A model generated the notes under the pieces. The model saw only the letters and a program-made list of their open reading frames with translations. It was not told the origin of the DNA and searched no databases. Of a stretch of DNA of 33,743 nt, positions 1 to 8,382 are shown in pieces. The position numbers and the translations under genes were made by a program. Source of the DNA: Akkermansiaceae bacterium UBA4589 (GTDB lineage: Bacteria > Verrucomicrobiota > Verrucomicrobiia > Verrucomicrobiales > Akkermansiaceae); assembly GCA_002387565.1 (NCBI GenBank), contig DGJT01000042.1:1-33743 (forward strand), given 5' to 3'. Each line of letters begins with the position of its first letter. Positions within the stretch are counted from its first letter, which is position 1.

Positions 1-173
1 TGGCTGCTTTATCTGCGAGCAAGTACAACCCTGTGTTACGTGAGTTTTATCAGAGATTAGTAGCTAACGGTAAACCTAAAAAAGTAGCTCTTACTGCGGT
101 TATGCGTAAGTTATTATGTCACCTCAATAACACCATGTCTAAGTACCTAGAAGACCAAAAATTAGTCGCCTAA
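1..173 (+). CDS. IS110-family transposase (DEDD-type), C-terminal end only
   Basis: The window opens inside a reading frame (first full codon at 3) that runs 56 codons to a TAA at 171. The peptide holds a run typical of the C-terminal Transposase_20 region of IS110-family enzymes: S-K-Y-N-P-V-L-R, then F-Y-Q-R-L, G-K-P-K-K-V-A-L and M-R-K-L-L. These enzymes have a RuvC-like DEDD domain at the N-terminus, which is outside the window, and a serine-containing C-terminal domain. They move DNA without conventional terminal inverted repeats. Only the last part is visible, so I cannot tell whether the element is intact, or whether it belongs to the IS110 or the IS1111 subgroup. Confidence 0.85.
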   Translation, partial: AALSASKYNPVLREFYQRLVANGKPKKVALTAVMRKLLCHLNNTMSKYLEDQKLVA

Positions 174-267
174 TAAGAAAGCTTTAAAAGACAGTTGCTA
201 AAGGGCTGTCACTATGTTCCAGTCTTATCAGCTCCCTATTCGGTCTCTGATTTGACGCTTCGCATAC

Positions 268-296
268 TTGACAAATGGATGGGCTGCGCCTAACTT
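268..296 (+). promoter_or_regulatory. Candidate outward-facing promoter from the IS end reading into purK
   Basis: A perfect -35 hexamer TTGACA (268-273) is followed after exactly 17 bases by TAACTT (291-296), a weak -10 matching TATAAT at 3 of 6 positions. Transcription would start near 303, leaving a leader of about 9 bases before the purK ATG at 312. IS110-family elements often carry an outward -35 at one end, which normally completes a promoter in the circular intermediate. Here it may drive the host gene. The weak -10 keeps confidence modest. Confidence 0.35.
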
Positions 297-311
297 CAAG
301 CAATCAATGAT

Positions 312-1478
312 ATGGAAAAATTACTAACTTCAAATTTGAAACTGGGCATTATCTCTGGTGGGCAATTGGGTAAGATGCTCATTCAAGAGGCGAGCAAGTG
401 GGGGATTGCGAGTTATATTTTAGATAATGATGAGGAGTGTTCGGCTAGAGGAGTTGCCTCACATTATGTTAAGGGTAGTAACTTAGATTTTGAGGCGGTT
501 TATGAGTTTGGCAAGCTAGTGGATGTGCTGACTTTTGAGTTAGAGAATATTAATATAGAAGCCTTGAAAAAGCTCAAGCAAGAGGGGTACAAGATTGCTC
601 CGAGTCCTGAGATACTAGAGTTGATTCAAGATAAGGGCTTACAAAAACAGTTTTATCAAGACAATGGGATTCCTACTTCTAGCTTTGAGCTGTATGAGTC
701 GAAATCAGCGGTTTTAGCCGCTATTGAGAGTGGAGCTATTGAATTTCCTTTTGTGCAAAAACTACGCAAAGGAGGCTATGACGGGCGCGGGGTAGCTGTG
801 ATTAGTACATCTGACGATGTCGATAAATTGCTCGATGGAGCCTGCGTGATTGAGACCAAGGTCGCGATTGAAAAAGAAATATCAGTTGTTGTCGCACGCA
901 ATCAAAATGGTGAGGTCAAATGCTACCCTGTAGTAGAGATGCTTTTCGACGCTAAGGCTAATTTGGTTGATAAACTGATTTGTCCTTCGTTAGTCAGTGA
1001 TGAACAAGCGCAAAAAGCGTTAGATGATGCGAGCAAGATTATCGAGCTGCTCGATATGCAAGGTTTGCTTGCGGTTGAGTTTTTCGTAGATACTAACGGT
1101 GATGTCATTGTTAATGAAATGGCGCCAAGACCGCATAACAGTGGTCACCATACCTTTGAGAGTGTGATGACATCTCAGTTTGAGCAGCATTTACGTGCCG
1201 TACTTAACTTGCCTTTGGGCAGTACTGCGATTAAACTACCTTCAGTGATGATAAATATCCTAGGGGCTGAGGGTTATGAAGGCCCTGTGCATTATGAAGG
1301 CTTAGTCGAGAGTATGGCCATCGAAGGGGTCAAGATTCATATCTATGGCAAAAAAATCACCAAGCCTTATCGCAAGATGGGGCACGTCACTATCATGGCT
1401 TCTTCTCTAGAAGAGGCACAAGAAAAAGCCGAAACTGTTAAGCAACTCATCAAAGTAACATCATGCAAAAAAAATTAG
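312..1478 (+). CDS. purK: N5-carboxyaminoimidazole ribonucleotide synthase PurK
   Basis: PurK uses ATP and bicarbonate to carboxylate aminoimidazole ribonucleotide (AIR) to N5-CAIR, in cytosolic de novo purine synthesis. The 388 residues match the usual family length. The pre-ATP-grasp domain starts with the motif GGQLGKM (16-22). The ATP-grasp domain spans roughly 100-290 and carries the family motif NEMAPRPHNSGH (268-279), followed by the small C-terminal PurK domain. The start at 312 fits the family N-terminus, with a few extra residues before the first beta strand. No Shine-Dalgarno sequence precedes it. It overlaps purE by 16 bases, so the two are translated from one message. Its promoter region is occupied by the end of an IS110-family element. 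Confidence 0.96.
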   Translation: MEKLLTSNLKLGIISGGQLGKMLIQEASKWGIASYILDNDEECSARGVASHYVKGSNLDFEAVYEFGKLVDVLTFELENINIEALKKLKQEGYKIAPSPEILELIQDKGLQKQFYQDNGIPTSSFELYESKSAVLAAIESGAIEFPFVQKLRKGGYDGRGVAVISTSDDVDKLLDGACVIETKVAIEKEISVVVARNQNGEVKCYPVVEMLFDAKANLVDKLICPSLVSDEQAQKALDDASKIIELLDMQGLLAVEFFVDTNGDVIVNEMAPRPHNSGHHTFESVMTSQFEQHLRAVLNLPLGSTAIKLPSVMINILGAEGYEGPVHYEGLVESMAIEGVKIHIYGKKITKPYRKMGHVTIMASSLEEAQEKAETVKQLIKVTSCKKN

Positions 1479-1954
1479 TAAGTATCGTCATGGGGTCAGA
1501 TTCTGATCTGCCTATCATGAAACAGGCAGCAGAAGTGCTGGGAGAATTAGGGGTTGAGTGTGAGATTGACATCGTGTCGGCACATCGCACTCCTGAGAAG
1601 CTTTATGAATTTTCCTCTAAGGCGCACACTAGAGGTGTGGCTGTAATTATTGCAGGAGCCGGTGGCGCTGCGCATTTACCAGGTATGGTGGCGGCTATAT
1701 CACCTCTACCGGTGATTGGTGTGCCTATCAAGTCTAGCAACTCTATTGATGGCTGGGACTCAGTACTTTCTATCTTACAGATGCCAAATGGTGTTCCTGT
1801 AGCTACAGTAGCTCTTAATGGAGCTAAGAATGCAGGTATTCTCGCCGCTCAAATCATATCGACTATGGATAGTGAGGTGCAAAATAATATCTTAGCTTAT
1901 AAACAAGTTATGAAAGAGCAGGTAAATACCAAATCAGCTAATTTAAATAAATAG
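1463..1954 (+). CDS. purE: N5-CAIR mutase PurE (class I)
   Basis: PurE converts N5-CAIR, the PurK product, to CAIR. Together with PurK it forms the two-enzyme bacterial route. At 163 residues it is a normal-length class I PurE, expected to be an octamer. The nucleotide-binding motif G-S-D-S-D-L-P (11-17), the catalytic S-A-H-R (39-42, with H41 matching the active-site histidine) and the A-G-A-G-G-A-A-H-L-P-G-M loop (64-75) are all present. The start lies 16 bases inside the end of purK, which supports translational coupling. A hairpin follows at 1973-1995. Confidence 0.97.
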   Translation: MQKKLVSIVMGSDSDLPIMKQAAEVLGELGVECEIDIVSAHRTPEKLYEFSSKAHTRGVAVIIAGAGGAAHLPGMVAAISPLPVIGVPIKSSNSIDGWDSVLSILQMPNGVPVATVALNGAKNAGILAAQIISTMDSEVQNNILAYKQVMKEQVNTKSANLNK

Positions 1955-1972
1955 CACTTTTAAGGTTAAATT

Positions 1973-2000
1973 GTTGAGTCATGAAAGGGCTCAACTTTGT
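1973..2000 (+). terminator. Hairpin downstream of purE, probable terminator
   Basis: GTTGAGTC (1973-1980) can pair with GGCTCAAC (1988-1995), an 8-bp stem with one G-T wobble around a 7-base loop. It begins 18 bases after the purE stop. It is followed by TTTGTT rather than a clean T-run, so termination may be partial. Confidence 0.5.
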
Positions 2001-2087
2001 TACTCATAGGAAGTTTATTTATTACCTTAATGCAAATTATTTATGGTAAGATGCTATTGGTGAATCCTTGGTGTTTTATACTCAATC

Positions 2088-2093
2088 TATAAT
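2088..2093 (+). promoter_or_regulatory. Candidate -10 element for the ppc-sufS-sppA-tyrS-phoU run
   Basis: A perfect TATAAT lies 34 bases before the ppc ATG in the only gap of this region (1955-2127, 173 bases). No good -35 is found 16-18 bases upstream (TCCTTG at 2065-2070 is the nearest). The call rests on the -10, on its position after a terminator-like hairpin, and on its being the head of a five-gene run. Confidence 0.35.
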
Positions 2094-2127
2094 TTACAAA
2101 TTATCTTGATTGGGTTAAGGTCTGTGC

Positions 2128-4893
2128 ATGCTTGAGACCAACCCTTCACGTCAGGAACTACTAGAAACAGGCTTAGATTTATTAGACTCAACTTTAGAAG
2201 AGATATCCTCTTGTTTAGTTGTCGCTCTAAAGCAACTAGGACAGGATGAATTACTAGACTATATTCCTTGGAGAAAGGATGCTAAACCATTAAGTGAAGC
2301 GACTCATATATCTACAGAGCTTATGGCTCAGCTCTATTCATTGAGCTTTCAAATTCTCAATATGGTCGAGGAGAGGGTTGCGAGTCAAATTAAGAAACAG
2401 CGTGAAGATAGTCTAGGTGCGCATTCTATTCGTGGTAGTTGGGCTGAGACTATTTGGAAACTCAAGCACGAGCTTAATCTCAACGAAGATCAAGTTTTAG
2501 AAATTTTAGACCAAGTTCAAATTGAGCCTGTATTTACAGCTCACCCGACTGAGGCCAAGCGCCTGACTGTGCGTGAGTGGCATCGCCGTATCTATCTGCA
2601 ACTTTTAGAATTAGAAGACACCACCAAAGGCAGTCTCGATTACGACCGCATTAAGAAAAAGATAGCCATGAGTTTAGAAGCTCTGTGGCTCACAGGAGAG
2701 ATTCACTTGGTGCGTCCTAATATTAATGATGAATTGCGTAATGCTTTGTTTTATCTGCGTAAGCGTTTTCCTCAAGTACTAAAAACTTTAGGTTCTAGCT
2801 TTATTGGTCCATGGAAGGAAGCCGGTTATGACGAAGAAAAGTTTCTTGAGTACCGTCGTGCATCTGGTGCCTTATCCTCATTTGGAATTTGGATTGGTGG
2901 TGACCGTGACGGTCATGGCTTAGTCACCGCTGAAGTAACTAAGAGTACTCTCTATGAATTACGCAAACAGGCGGTGAAGCTCATGCGTGATGAGTTAGAA
3001 TTCTTGGCGCGTCAGTTGAGTATTACGACGCACAACTCAGCCTTGCCAGTTAATCTTGAAAACAGACTCTTGGCACTCAGAGAAGAACTCAAAGATCATC
3101 CAGATGCTTACAAAGTACTTGAATATAATAAGTATGAGCCGTGGAGAGAAATTCTCTATTGGATGAAAAATAAGCTCGATTTCGATGTCAAGTTCGAAGA
3201 CGGAGGTTACGTCACTAAAGAAGCGCTCGATGCAGATTTAAAACTTATCCATGAAAGTCTTATTGAGGTAAAAGCTCATTTGATTGCTGATGAGTTTATT
3301 GTACCACAACGTCGTTTATTGAGTATCTTTGGTTTGCAGTTAGCTCGCTTGGATATCAGACAGAATTCAGATTTCCATGATTTAGCCGTCGGACAAATAC
3401 TCGCTCTCGCTGGCAAAGAAGATACAGACTTTAAAGATTGGACAGAGGAGCAACGTCTCGCCTTCCTTAATGAACAACTTAATCAAGAGCAAACCTTACT
3501 CAACTCAGGGCAGGTGTTAGATGCTCAGTCGCCTAATGCTCAAGCTGTGCTTGATTGTTACCGTGTGATTGCTGAGTTTAGTCAGGAATATGGCATCGAT
3601 TGCTTAGGTAGTTTGATTGTGTCAATGACACGCAGTGTTTCTGATTTATTAGTGGTGCATTTCTTGGCCAAAGAAGCTGGACTGAGTACCTGGGATAAAA
3701 ATTACTGGAGTTGTCCGTTACAAGTCGTTCCATTATTTGAAACCATGGATGATTTAGATATGTCAGCTGAACTCATGGATACTTACTTGAGCGCTAGTAT
3801 CGTCAGAGCACAGGGTCAAGCCAAGCAACAAGTGATGTTGGGTTATTCAGACTCCAATAAGGATTGTGGTATTTTATCCGCTACTTGGGCCTTATTTAGA
3901 GCGCAAGAAGCACTCACACAGATTGGGGCTAAGCACGGTATTATGCTTGAGTATTTCCACGGTCGAGGTGGTACGATTTCTCGTGGTGCAGGCCCTACCA
4001 ATTGGTTCCTCAAGGCCTTGCCACATGGCTCGTTACAAGGGCGTTTTCGTATGACAGAGCAGGGGGAAACTGTCGCTCAAAAATATGCGAACCCGAGTAC
4101 AGCACAAGAGAACTTAGAATTGCTTATTGCAGGTGTTACGGTGACTACGGCTCAGCATAAGTACGGTACACCTAAAGAAATTGACTTTAGAGATATGCTT
4201 AATGACCTTAGTGCTACAAGTCAGCAGACTTACCAGAGTTTATTGGCTGCGGATAATTTCATTGCTTTTTATCGTCAAGCAACCCCTATTGATGCTTTGG
4301 AAAATGCACGTATTGGTTCTCGCCCTGCACGTCGTGTGGATGTGAATAGTTACAGCCTCGATGATTTGCGTGCGATTCCTTGGGTGTTTTCATGGACGCA
4401 ATCTAGATTCTACTTACCAGGTTGGTTTGGTGTAGGTTCAGCTCTTGAGAATTTAAGTCAAACCGATAGCAATGGTATTGAAACTCTCAAAAAAGCCATC
4501 AGTGAGCATGACTTCTTGCGTTATGTATTTACGAATATTGAAATGAGTTTGAGATCAGCTGATTTGGAATTGATGCATGCTTATGGCGCTCTAGTTCAAG
4601 ATAAAGCTATAGCAGAGGAATTTCTCACTCCTATTGATACAGAATACAAGCTCACTGCTAAATGGGTGCGTGAACTCTTTGGTAAAACTATTGAAGAGCG
4701 CCGTCCACGTGTCGCCAAAACACTAGAACTAAGAGAAGAATCCCTTAAACTACTTCATTTACAGCAAATCGCGCAGATTAAAAAGTGGCGAGGTTTGCTA
4801 GCAGAAGGAAAGCCTGAGGAAGCAGAAGAATTCTTCCCTCAGATTTTACTATCTATTAATGCGATTGCTAGTGGGTTACGTACAACAGGTTAA
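2128..4893 (+). CDS. ppc: Phosphoenolpyruvate carboxylase
   Basis: PEP carboxylase makes oxaloacetate from phosphoenolpyruvate and bicarbonate, replenishing the TCA cycle. The 921 residues are close to the usual bacterial length. Visible active-site elements are F-T-A-H-P-T-E with the catalytic His at 139, G-Y-S-D-S-N-K-D ending in the conserved Lys578, and the glycine loop H-G-R-G-G beginning at His611. The C-terminus ends in T-T-G, close to the N-T-G end usual for the family. It has the only start in the window with a faint SD-like string (TAAGG about 10 bases upstream). It heads a close-packed run with sufS 21 bases downstream. Confidence 0.97.
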   Translation: MLETNPSRQELLETGLDLLDSTLEEISSCLVVALKQLGQDELLDYIPWRKDAKPLSEATHISTELMAQLYSLSFQILNMVEERVASQIKKQREDSLGAHSIRGSWAETIWKLKHELNLNEDQVLEILDQVQIEPVFTAHPTEAKRLTVREWHRRIYLQLLELEDTTKGSLDYDRIKKKIAMSLEALWLTGEIHLVRPNINDELRNALFYLRKRFPQVLKTLGSSFIGPWKEAGYDEEKFLEYRRASGALSSFGIWIGGDRDGHGLVTAEVTKSTLYELRKQAVKLMRDELEFLARQLSITTHNSALPVNLENRLLALREELKDHPDAYKVLEYNKYEPWREILYWMKNKLDFDVKFEDGGYVTKEALDADLKLIHESLIEVKAHLIADEFIVPQRRLLSIFGLQLARLDIRQNSDFHDLAVGQILALAGKEDTDFKDWTEEQRLAFLNEQLNQEQTLLNSGQVLDAQSPNAQAVLDCYRVIAEFSQEYGIDCLGSLIVSMTRSVSDLLVVHFLAKEAGLSTWDKNYWSCPLQVVPLFETMDDLDMSAELMDTYLSASIVRAQGQAKQQVMLGYSDSNKDCGILSATWALFRAQEALTQIGAKHGIMLEYFHGRGGTISRGAGPTNWFLKALPHGSLQGRFRMTEQGETVAQKYANPSTAQENLELLIAGVTVTTAQHKYGTPKEIDFRDMLNDLSATSQQTYQSLLAADNFIAFYRQATPIDALENARIGSRPARRVDVNSYSLDDLRAIPWVFSWTQSRFYLPGWFGVGSALENLSQTDSNGIETLKKAISEHDFLRYVFTNIEMSLRSADLELMHAYGALVQDKAIAEEFLTPIDTEYKLTAKWVRELFGKTIEERRPRVAKTLELREESLKLLHLQQIAQIKKWRGLLAEGKPEEAEEFFPQILLSINAIASGLRTTG

Positions 4894-4914
4894 CCTATAA
4901 ATAACTCACAATTA

Positions 4915-6129
4915 ATGTTAAATATTAGAGAGCAGTTTCCCATATTAAAACAAAAAATTAAGAATCAGTCTGATCTTATTTATTTTGATAATGCGGCCAC
5001 GTATCAAAAACCTCAAGAGGTGATTGATAAGATTAGTGAGTATTACTCAGCAACGAATTCTAATATTCATCGTGGTGTACATCATTTATCACAGGTAGCC
5101 ACGACCGCTTATGAAGAGTCTCGAGATCTCATAGCTGAGTTTATCAATGCTAAGAATTCTAAAGAGGTTATTTTTACCAGTGGTTGCACTGAGGGGATTA
5201 ACCTCGTGGCGACTATCTTAGAAAAAGCAGCTTACTTAAAAGCAGGTGATGAAATAGTGGTTTCAGGTTTGGAGCACCACTCCAATATCGTGCCGTGGCA
5301 AATGCTCTGCGAGGCAACCGGAGCAACTCTAAAGTACGTGCCTGTAGCTCAAGATGGAGCGATTGATTGGGAGCAGGGGCTAGAGCTCATTACTGAGCGT
5401 ACTAAATTAGTGGCTATCACTCATTTATCCAACGCCTTAGGAGTTAAGCCACCAGTAGAAACATATATAGCTAGAGCCAAACAACAAGGAGCTCTCACTC
5501 TCGTGGATGGTGCACAATGGGTGGCTCACTACCCGCTTGATGTTCAGGCGTTAGGGGCTGATTTTTACGTGTTTTCAGGACATAAACTCTATGGGCCTAC
5601 AGGTACAGGAATCCTCTGGGGTCGAGAAGAATTGCTCGATGAACTCCCTCCTTACAAAGGTGGAGGAGAGATGATAGCTGAGGTGACTTTTGCTAAAACC
5701 ACTTACAATGTATTACCGAATAAATTTGAGGCAGGTACGCCCAATATTTCAGGAGGTATTGCTCTTGCTCAAGCGGTGAAATTTACTCAGAGCTTAGACT
5801 GGGAGGCTGTGGCTAAGCACGAAAAAGCTCTCACTCAATTAGCCTTACAAGGTCTAGAAAGTTTAGATAATATTGAATTATACACAGCAAGTGTTGAGCC
5901 TAGTGGGTTAGTATCTTTCAATGTTAAAGGAGTGCATCATTACGATGTAGGTACTTTGCTTGATCAGTTTGGTATTGCTGTACGTACAGGTCATCACTGT
6001 TGTCAGCCACTCATGCAACAGCTAGGAATTACTGGAACAATTCGTGCCTCATTTGCTTGTTACAATACACTCGAGGAGGTTGAGATTTTCTTAGAAAAGC
6101 TTAAAAAGTCTTTATTGCTTTTGTCTTAA
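4915..6129 (+). CDS. sufS: Cysteine desulfurase, SufS/CsdA type
   Basis: This PLP enzyme takes sulfur from cysteine as a persulfide for Fe-S cluster assembly or other sulfur transfer. The 404 residues match group II desulfurases. PLP-binding features are V-D-G-A-Q (197-201) and the Schiff-base lysine in S-G-H-K (K224). The catalytic loop reads R-T-G-H-H-C-C-Q-P-L-M, with the active cysteine expected at 362 and a second cysteine at 363, where alanine is common. No sufBCD, sufE or sufU is adjacent, so assignment to the SUF pathway rather than CsdA-type sulfur transfer rests on sequence class only. It lies between ppc and sppA in one transcriptional run. Confidence 0.88.
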   Translation: MLNIREQFPILKQKIKNQSDLIYFDNAATYQKPQEVIDKISEYYSATNSNIHRGVHHLSQVATTAYEESRDLIAEFINAKNSKEVIFTSGCTEGINLVATILEKAAYLKAGDEIVVSGLEHHSNIVPWQMLCEATGATLKYVPVAQDGAIDWEQGLELITERTKLVAITHLSNALGVKPPVETYIARAKQQGALTLVDGAQWVAHYPLDVQALGADFYVFSGHKLYGPTGTGILWGREELLDELPPYKGGGEMIAEVTFAKTTYNVLPNKFEAGTPNISGGIALAQAVKFTQSLDWEAVAKHEKALTQLALQGLESLDNIELYTASVEPSGLVSFNVKGVHHYDVGTLLDQFGIAVRTGHHCCQPLMQQLGITGTIRASFACYNTLEEVEIFLEKLKKSLLLLS

Positions 6130-6151
6130 ATACACCTGAAATAAAATTATT

Positions 6152-7180
6152 ATGAAAAATGTCTTTGTCAATATTCTGGCTGCCTTAGGAGGGATTTACC
6201 TTATTCAGATTATAGGCGGTATTTTAATCATGGTAGCTTTATTCGTAGCTAGCACAAAAACTTACACAACTAGCTATAACGACTTTTCATCAATACTTGA
6301 TTCTGGGGGCTTAACTGAAAAAGTCGTTAGCAAAGGTTCAATCACTGAGAAAATAAGACTTATAGAAGTAGAAGGAGTGATTTCTGATTACCGTGATTAT
6401 GAGAGTCAGCCTTCGATGGTAGAGAGCTTTAAAGAGCAACTTGACCAAGCTTTAGAAGATAATGCGACTAAAGCTATTTTGGTGAGAATTAAATCTCCAG
6501 GTGGTGAAGTTACCGCCTCAGATAAAATGTACGAATCTCTCAAAGAAGCAGCATCTAAGAAACCTACCCTCGTTTATCTTGATGGTATTGCCGCTTCTGG
6601 TGGCTATTACCTCGCCTGTGGAGGTGAGCATATTATGGCTTCTCCAACTACGATTACAGGTAGTATCGGTGTGATCATTCAATCACCTAAATATCAAGAA
6701 ATGCTAGGCAAAGTGGGCGTGGAAATGCGTGTCTATAAGAGTGGGCCACACAAAGATATCCTCAGCGGAGCTCGTAACATGACAGCTACAGAGGATTCTA
6801 TCATCCAAGAGATGGTCGAGGAATCTTATGTACGCTTCATTAATATTGTTTCTGAATCTAGAGGCATCGATGAAGCCACTTTGCGTAGTTATGTCGCTGA
6901 TGGACGTGTGTACTCAGGTGCTACAGCTAAGGAGCTCAAAGTAGTGGATAGCTTAGGTTACCAAGAAGATGCGATTGCCAAACTCAAAGAAATTGCTAAT
7001 ATCCCTGATGCTCAAGTCATCAAGCATTATTATAAGCCAAGTATTAATGACTACTTGAGTTTATTTGGAGCTAAATTCACAGGCAAAACAGAGGTCAATG
7101 TCAACCTATCAGGTGTGTCAACTAATCTTAAAGCAGGGATGCCTTACTACCTATCTCCACTTCATATTTCTGAATTTTAA
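6152..7180 (+). CDS. sppA: Signal peptide peptidase SppA, single-domain (36K) type, S49 family
   Basis: This membrane-anchored serine protease is expected to degrade remnant signal peptides. It has 342 residues, the short form with one protease domain. An N-terminal membrane segment spans about 8-34. The catalytic serine lies in A-A-S-G-G-Y-Y (S149) and the general-base lysine in G-P-H-K-D (K201). The spacing of 52 between them equals that in the Bacillus SppA pair. The S49 motif S-P-G-G-E is at about 115-119. No SD precedes the ATG. It lies between sufS and tyrS with gaps of 22 and 5 bases, so it is almost certainly co-transcribed. Confidence 0.92.
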   Translation: MKNVFVNILAALGGIYLIQIIGGILIMVALFVASTKTYTTSYNDFSSILDSGGLTEKVVSKGSITEKIRLIEVEGVISDYRDYESQPSMVESFKEQLDQALEDNATKAILVRIKSPGGEVTASDKMYESLKEAASKKPTLVYLDGIAASGGYYLACGGEHIMASPTTITGSIGVIIQSPKYQEMLGKVGVEMRVYKSGPHKDILSGARNMTATEDSIIQEMVEESYVRFINIVSESRGIDEATLRSYVADGRVYSGATAKELKVVDSLGYQEDAIAKLKEIANIPDAQVIKHYYKPSINDYLSLFGAKFTGKTEVNVNLSGVSTNLKAGMPYYLSPLHISEF

Positions 7181-7185
7181 TAGCT

Positions 7186-8367
7186 ATGACCGTCGCTGAA
7201 TCATTAAAACTTATTGCTCAAGGTACGAGCCAAATTATTAGCACCGAAGAACTCGAAAAAAAGCTCCAAGAAGGCAGACCTCTACGAGTCAAGCTAGGTG
7301 TAGACCCAACTGCTCCAGATATTCATTTAGGACATAGTGTTGCTCTAGAGAAATTACGTCAATTTCAGAGCTTGGGACATCAAGCGGTACTTATTATTGG
7401 TGATTTTACTGCTACTGTTGGTGATCCTACAGGGCGCTCTGTCGCTCGTCCTCCGATCACTCGTGACGAGGTGCTTGCCAATGCTAAGACTTACACTCAG
7501 CAAGCATTTAAGATTCTTGATGAATCTAAAACAGAGATTGTTTACAACGGTGAATGGTTTCGTAAAATGACGTATGAGGAAGTCCTCAAGCTCAACGCAC
7601 GAGTCACTTTGCAACAAATGCTCCAACGTGAGGACTTCAAAAAACGTGTTAAAGAAGGAACTCCAGTATCCATTCACGAACTCCAATACCCTATCATGCA
7701 GGGTTGGGATTCAGTGATGGTCAAAGCAGATGTGGAAATTGGCGGTACAGATCAATTGTTTAACAACCTCGTTGGCCGTGAATTACAAAAAGCCGAAGGC
7801 CAACCCCAGCAAGTGGTTCTCCTCATGCCATTACTCGAAGGTTTAGATGGGGTCAAAAAGATGTCTAAATCCTACGGCAACTATATCGGAGTCAATGAAG
7901 CACCTAATGACATGTTTGGTAAGGTCATGAGTATCTCTGATGAACTCATGGGGCGTTACTACACATTGCTTCTTGGGCAAACTCTAGATGAGAGTCTACA
8001 TCCTATGGATGCTAAAAAATCCTTAGCTAAATCAATCGTCACACGTTACCATTCGACTGACTTGGCAGAACAAGCTCTCATCAATTGGGAGAGTCAATTT
8101 TCTAAAAGGGATTTAGCATCTAGTGACTTACCAGAGCTAGAACTCAGCGCATTTGACTCAGCCGAGAATTTAGTCCAAATAGTCAGCATTGCTTATGAGC
8201 AAGCGTTTAGCATTAAGCGCTCTAATGGAGATATCAAAAAGCAGCTCATAGCCACAGGGGCGATTCAGCTCAATGAAACCAAGCTCACAGATATTCATGC
8301 TAAACCTAAATTGAATGCAGGCGATGTACTCAAGATAGGCAAAAAGCACGCTATTCGCATTAAATAA
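7186..8367 (+). CDS. tyrS: Tyrosyl-tRNA synthetase
   Basis: This class I synthetase charges tRNA-Tyr in the cytosol. It has 393 residues. The ATP-site HIGH motif appears as H-L-G-H (47-50) and the second signature as K-M-S-K-S (225-229). The C-terminal third ends in an S4-type RNA-binding domain (about 328-390) used for tRNA contact. The start codon is 5 bases after the sppA stop with no SD, implying either translational coupling or SD-independent initiation. Confidence 0.97.
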   Translation: MTVAESLKLIAQGTSQIISTEELEKKLQEGRPLRVKLGVDPTAPDIHLGHSVALEKLRQFQSLGHQAVLIIGDFTATVGDPTGRSVARPPITRDEVLANAKTYTQQAFKILDESKTEIVYNGEWFRKMTYEEVLKLNARVTLQQMLQREDFKKRVKEGTPVSIHELQYPIMQGWDSVMVKADVEIGGTDQLFNNLVGRELQKAEGQPQQVVLLMPLLEGLDGVKKMSKSYGNYIGVNEAPNDMFGKVMSISDELMGRYYTLLLGQTLDESLHPMDAKKSLAKSIVTRYHSTDLAEQALINWESQFSKRDLASSDLPELELSAFDSAENLVQIVSIAYEQAFSIKRSNGDIKKQLIATGAIQLNETKLTDIHAKPKLNAGDVLKIGKKHAIRIK

Positions 8368-8382
8368 CTCACCACTAACTTC

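Larger units (their letters stand above)
1..296 (+). mobile_element. Right part of an IS110-family insertion element (outer boundary uncertain)
   Basis: It consists of the transposase end (stop at 171-173) plus about 120 bases of non-coding DNA before purK. The non-coding part has a short hairpin (GACAG 190-194 with CTGTC 206-210) and two TTGAC boxes (253-257 and 268-272). Elements of this family usually have a non-coding end of this kind. The exact end cannot be fixed from one copy; I place it between about 280 and 300. The next gene begins at 312, so the element sits in, or forms, the purK leader. Confidence 0.55.

Noticed and set aside
1955..2127. A small gene or riboswitch in the purE-ppc gap.
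   Set aside because: No open frame with family features and no recognisable riboswitch core; only a terminator-like hairpin and a -10 box are visible.
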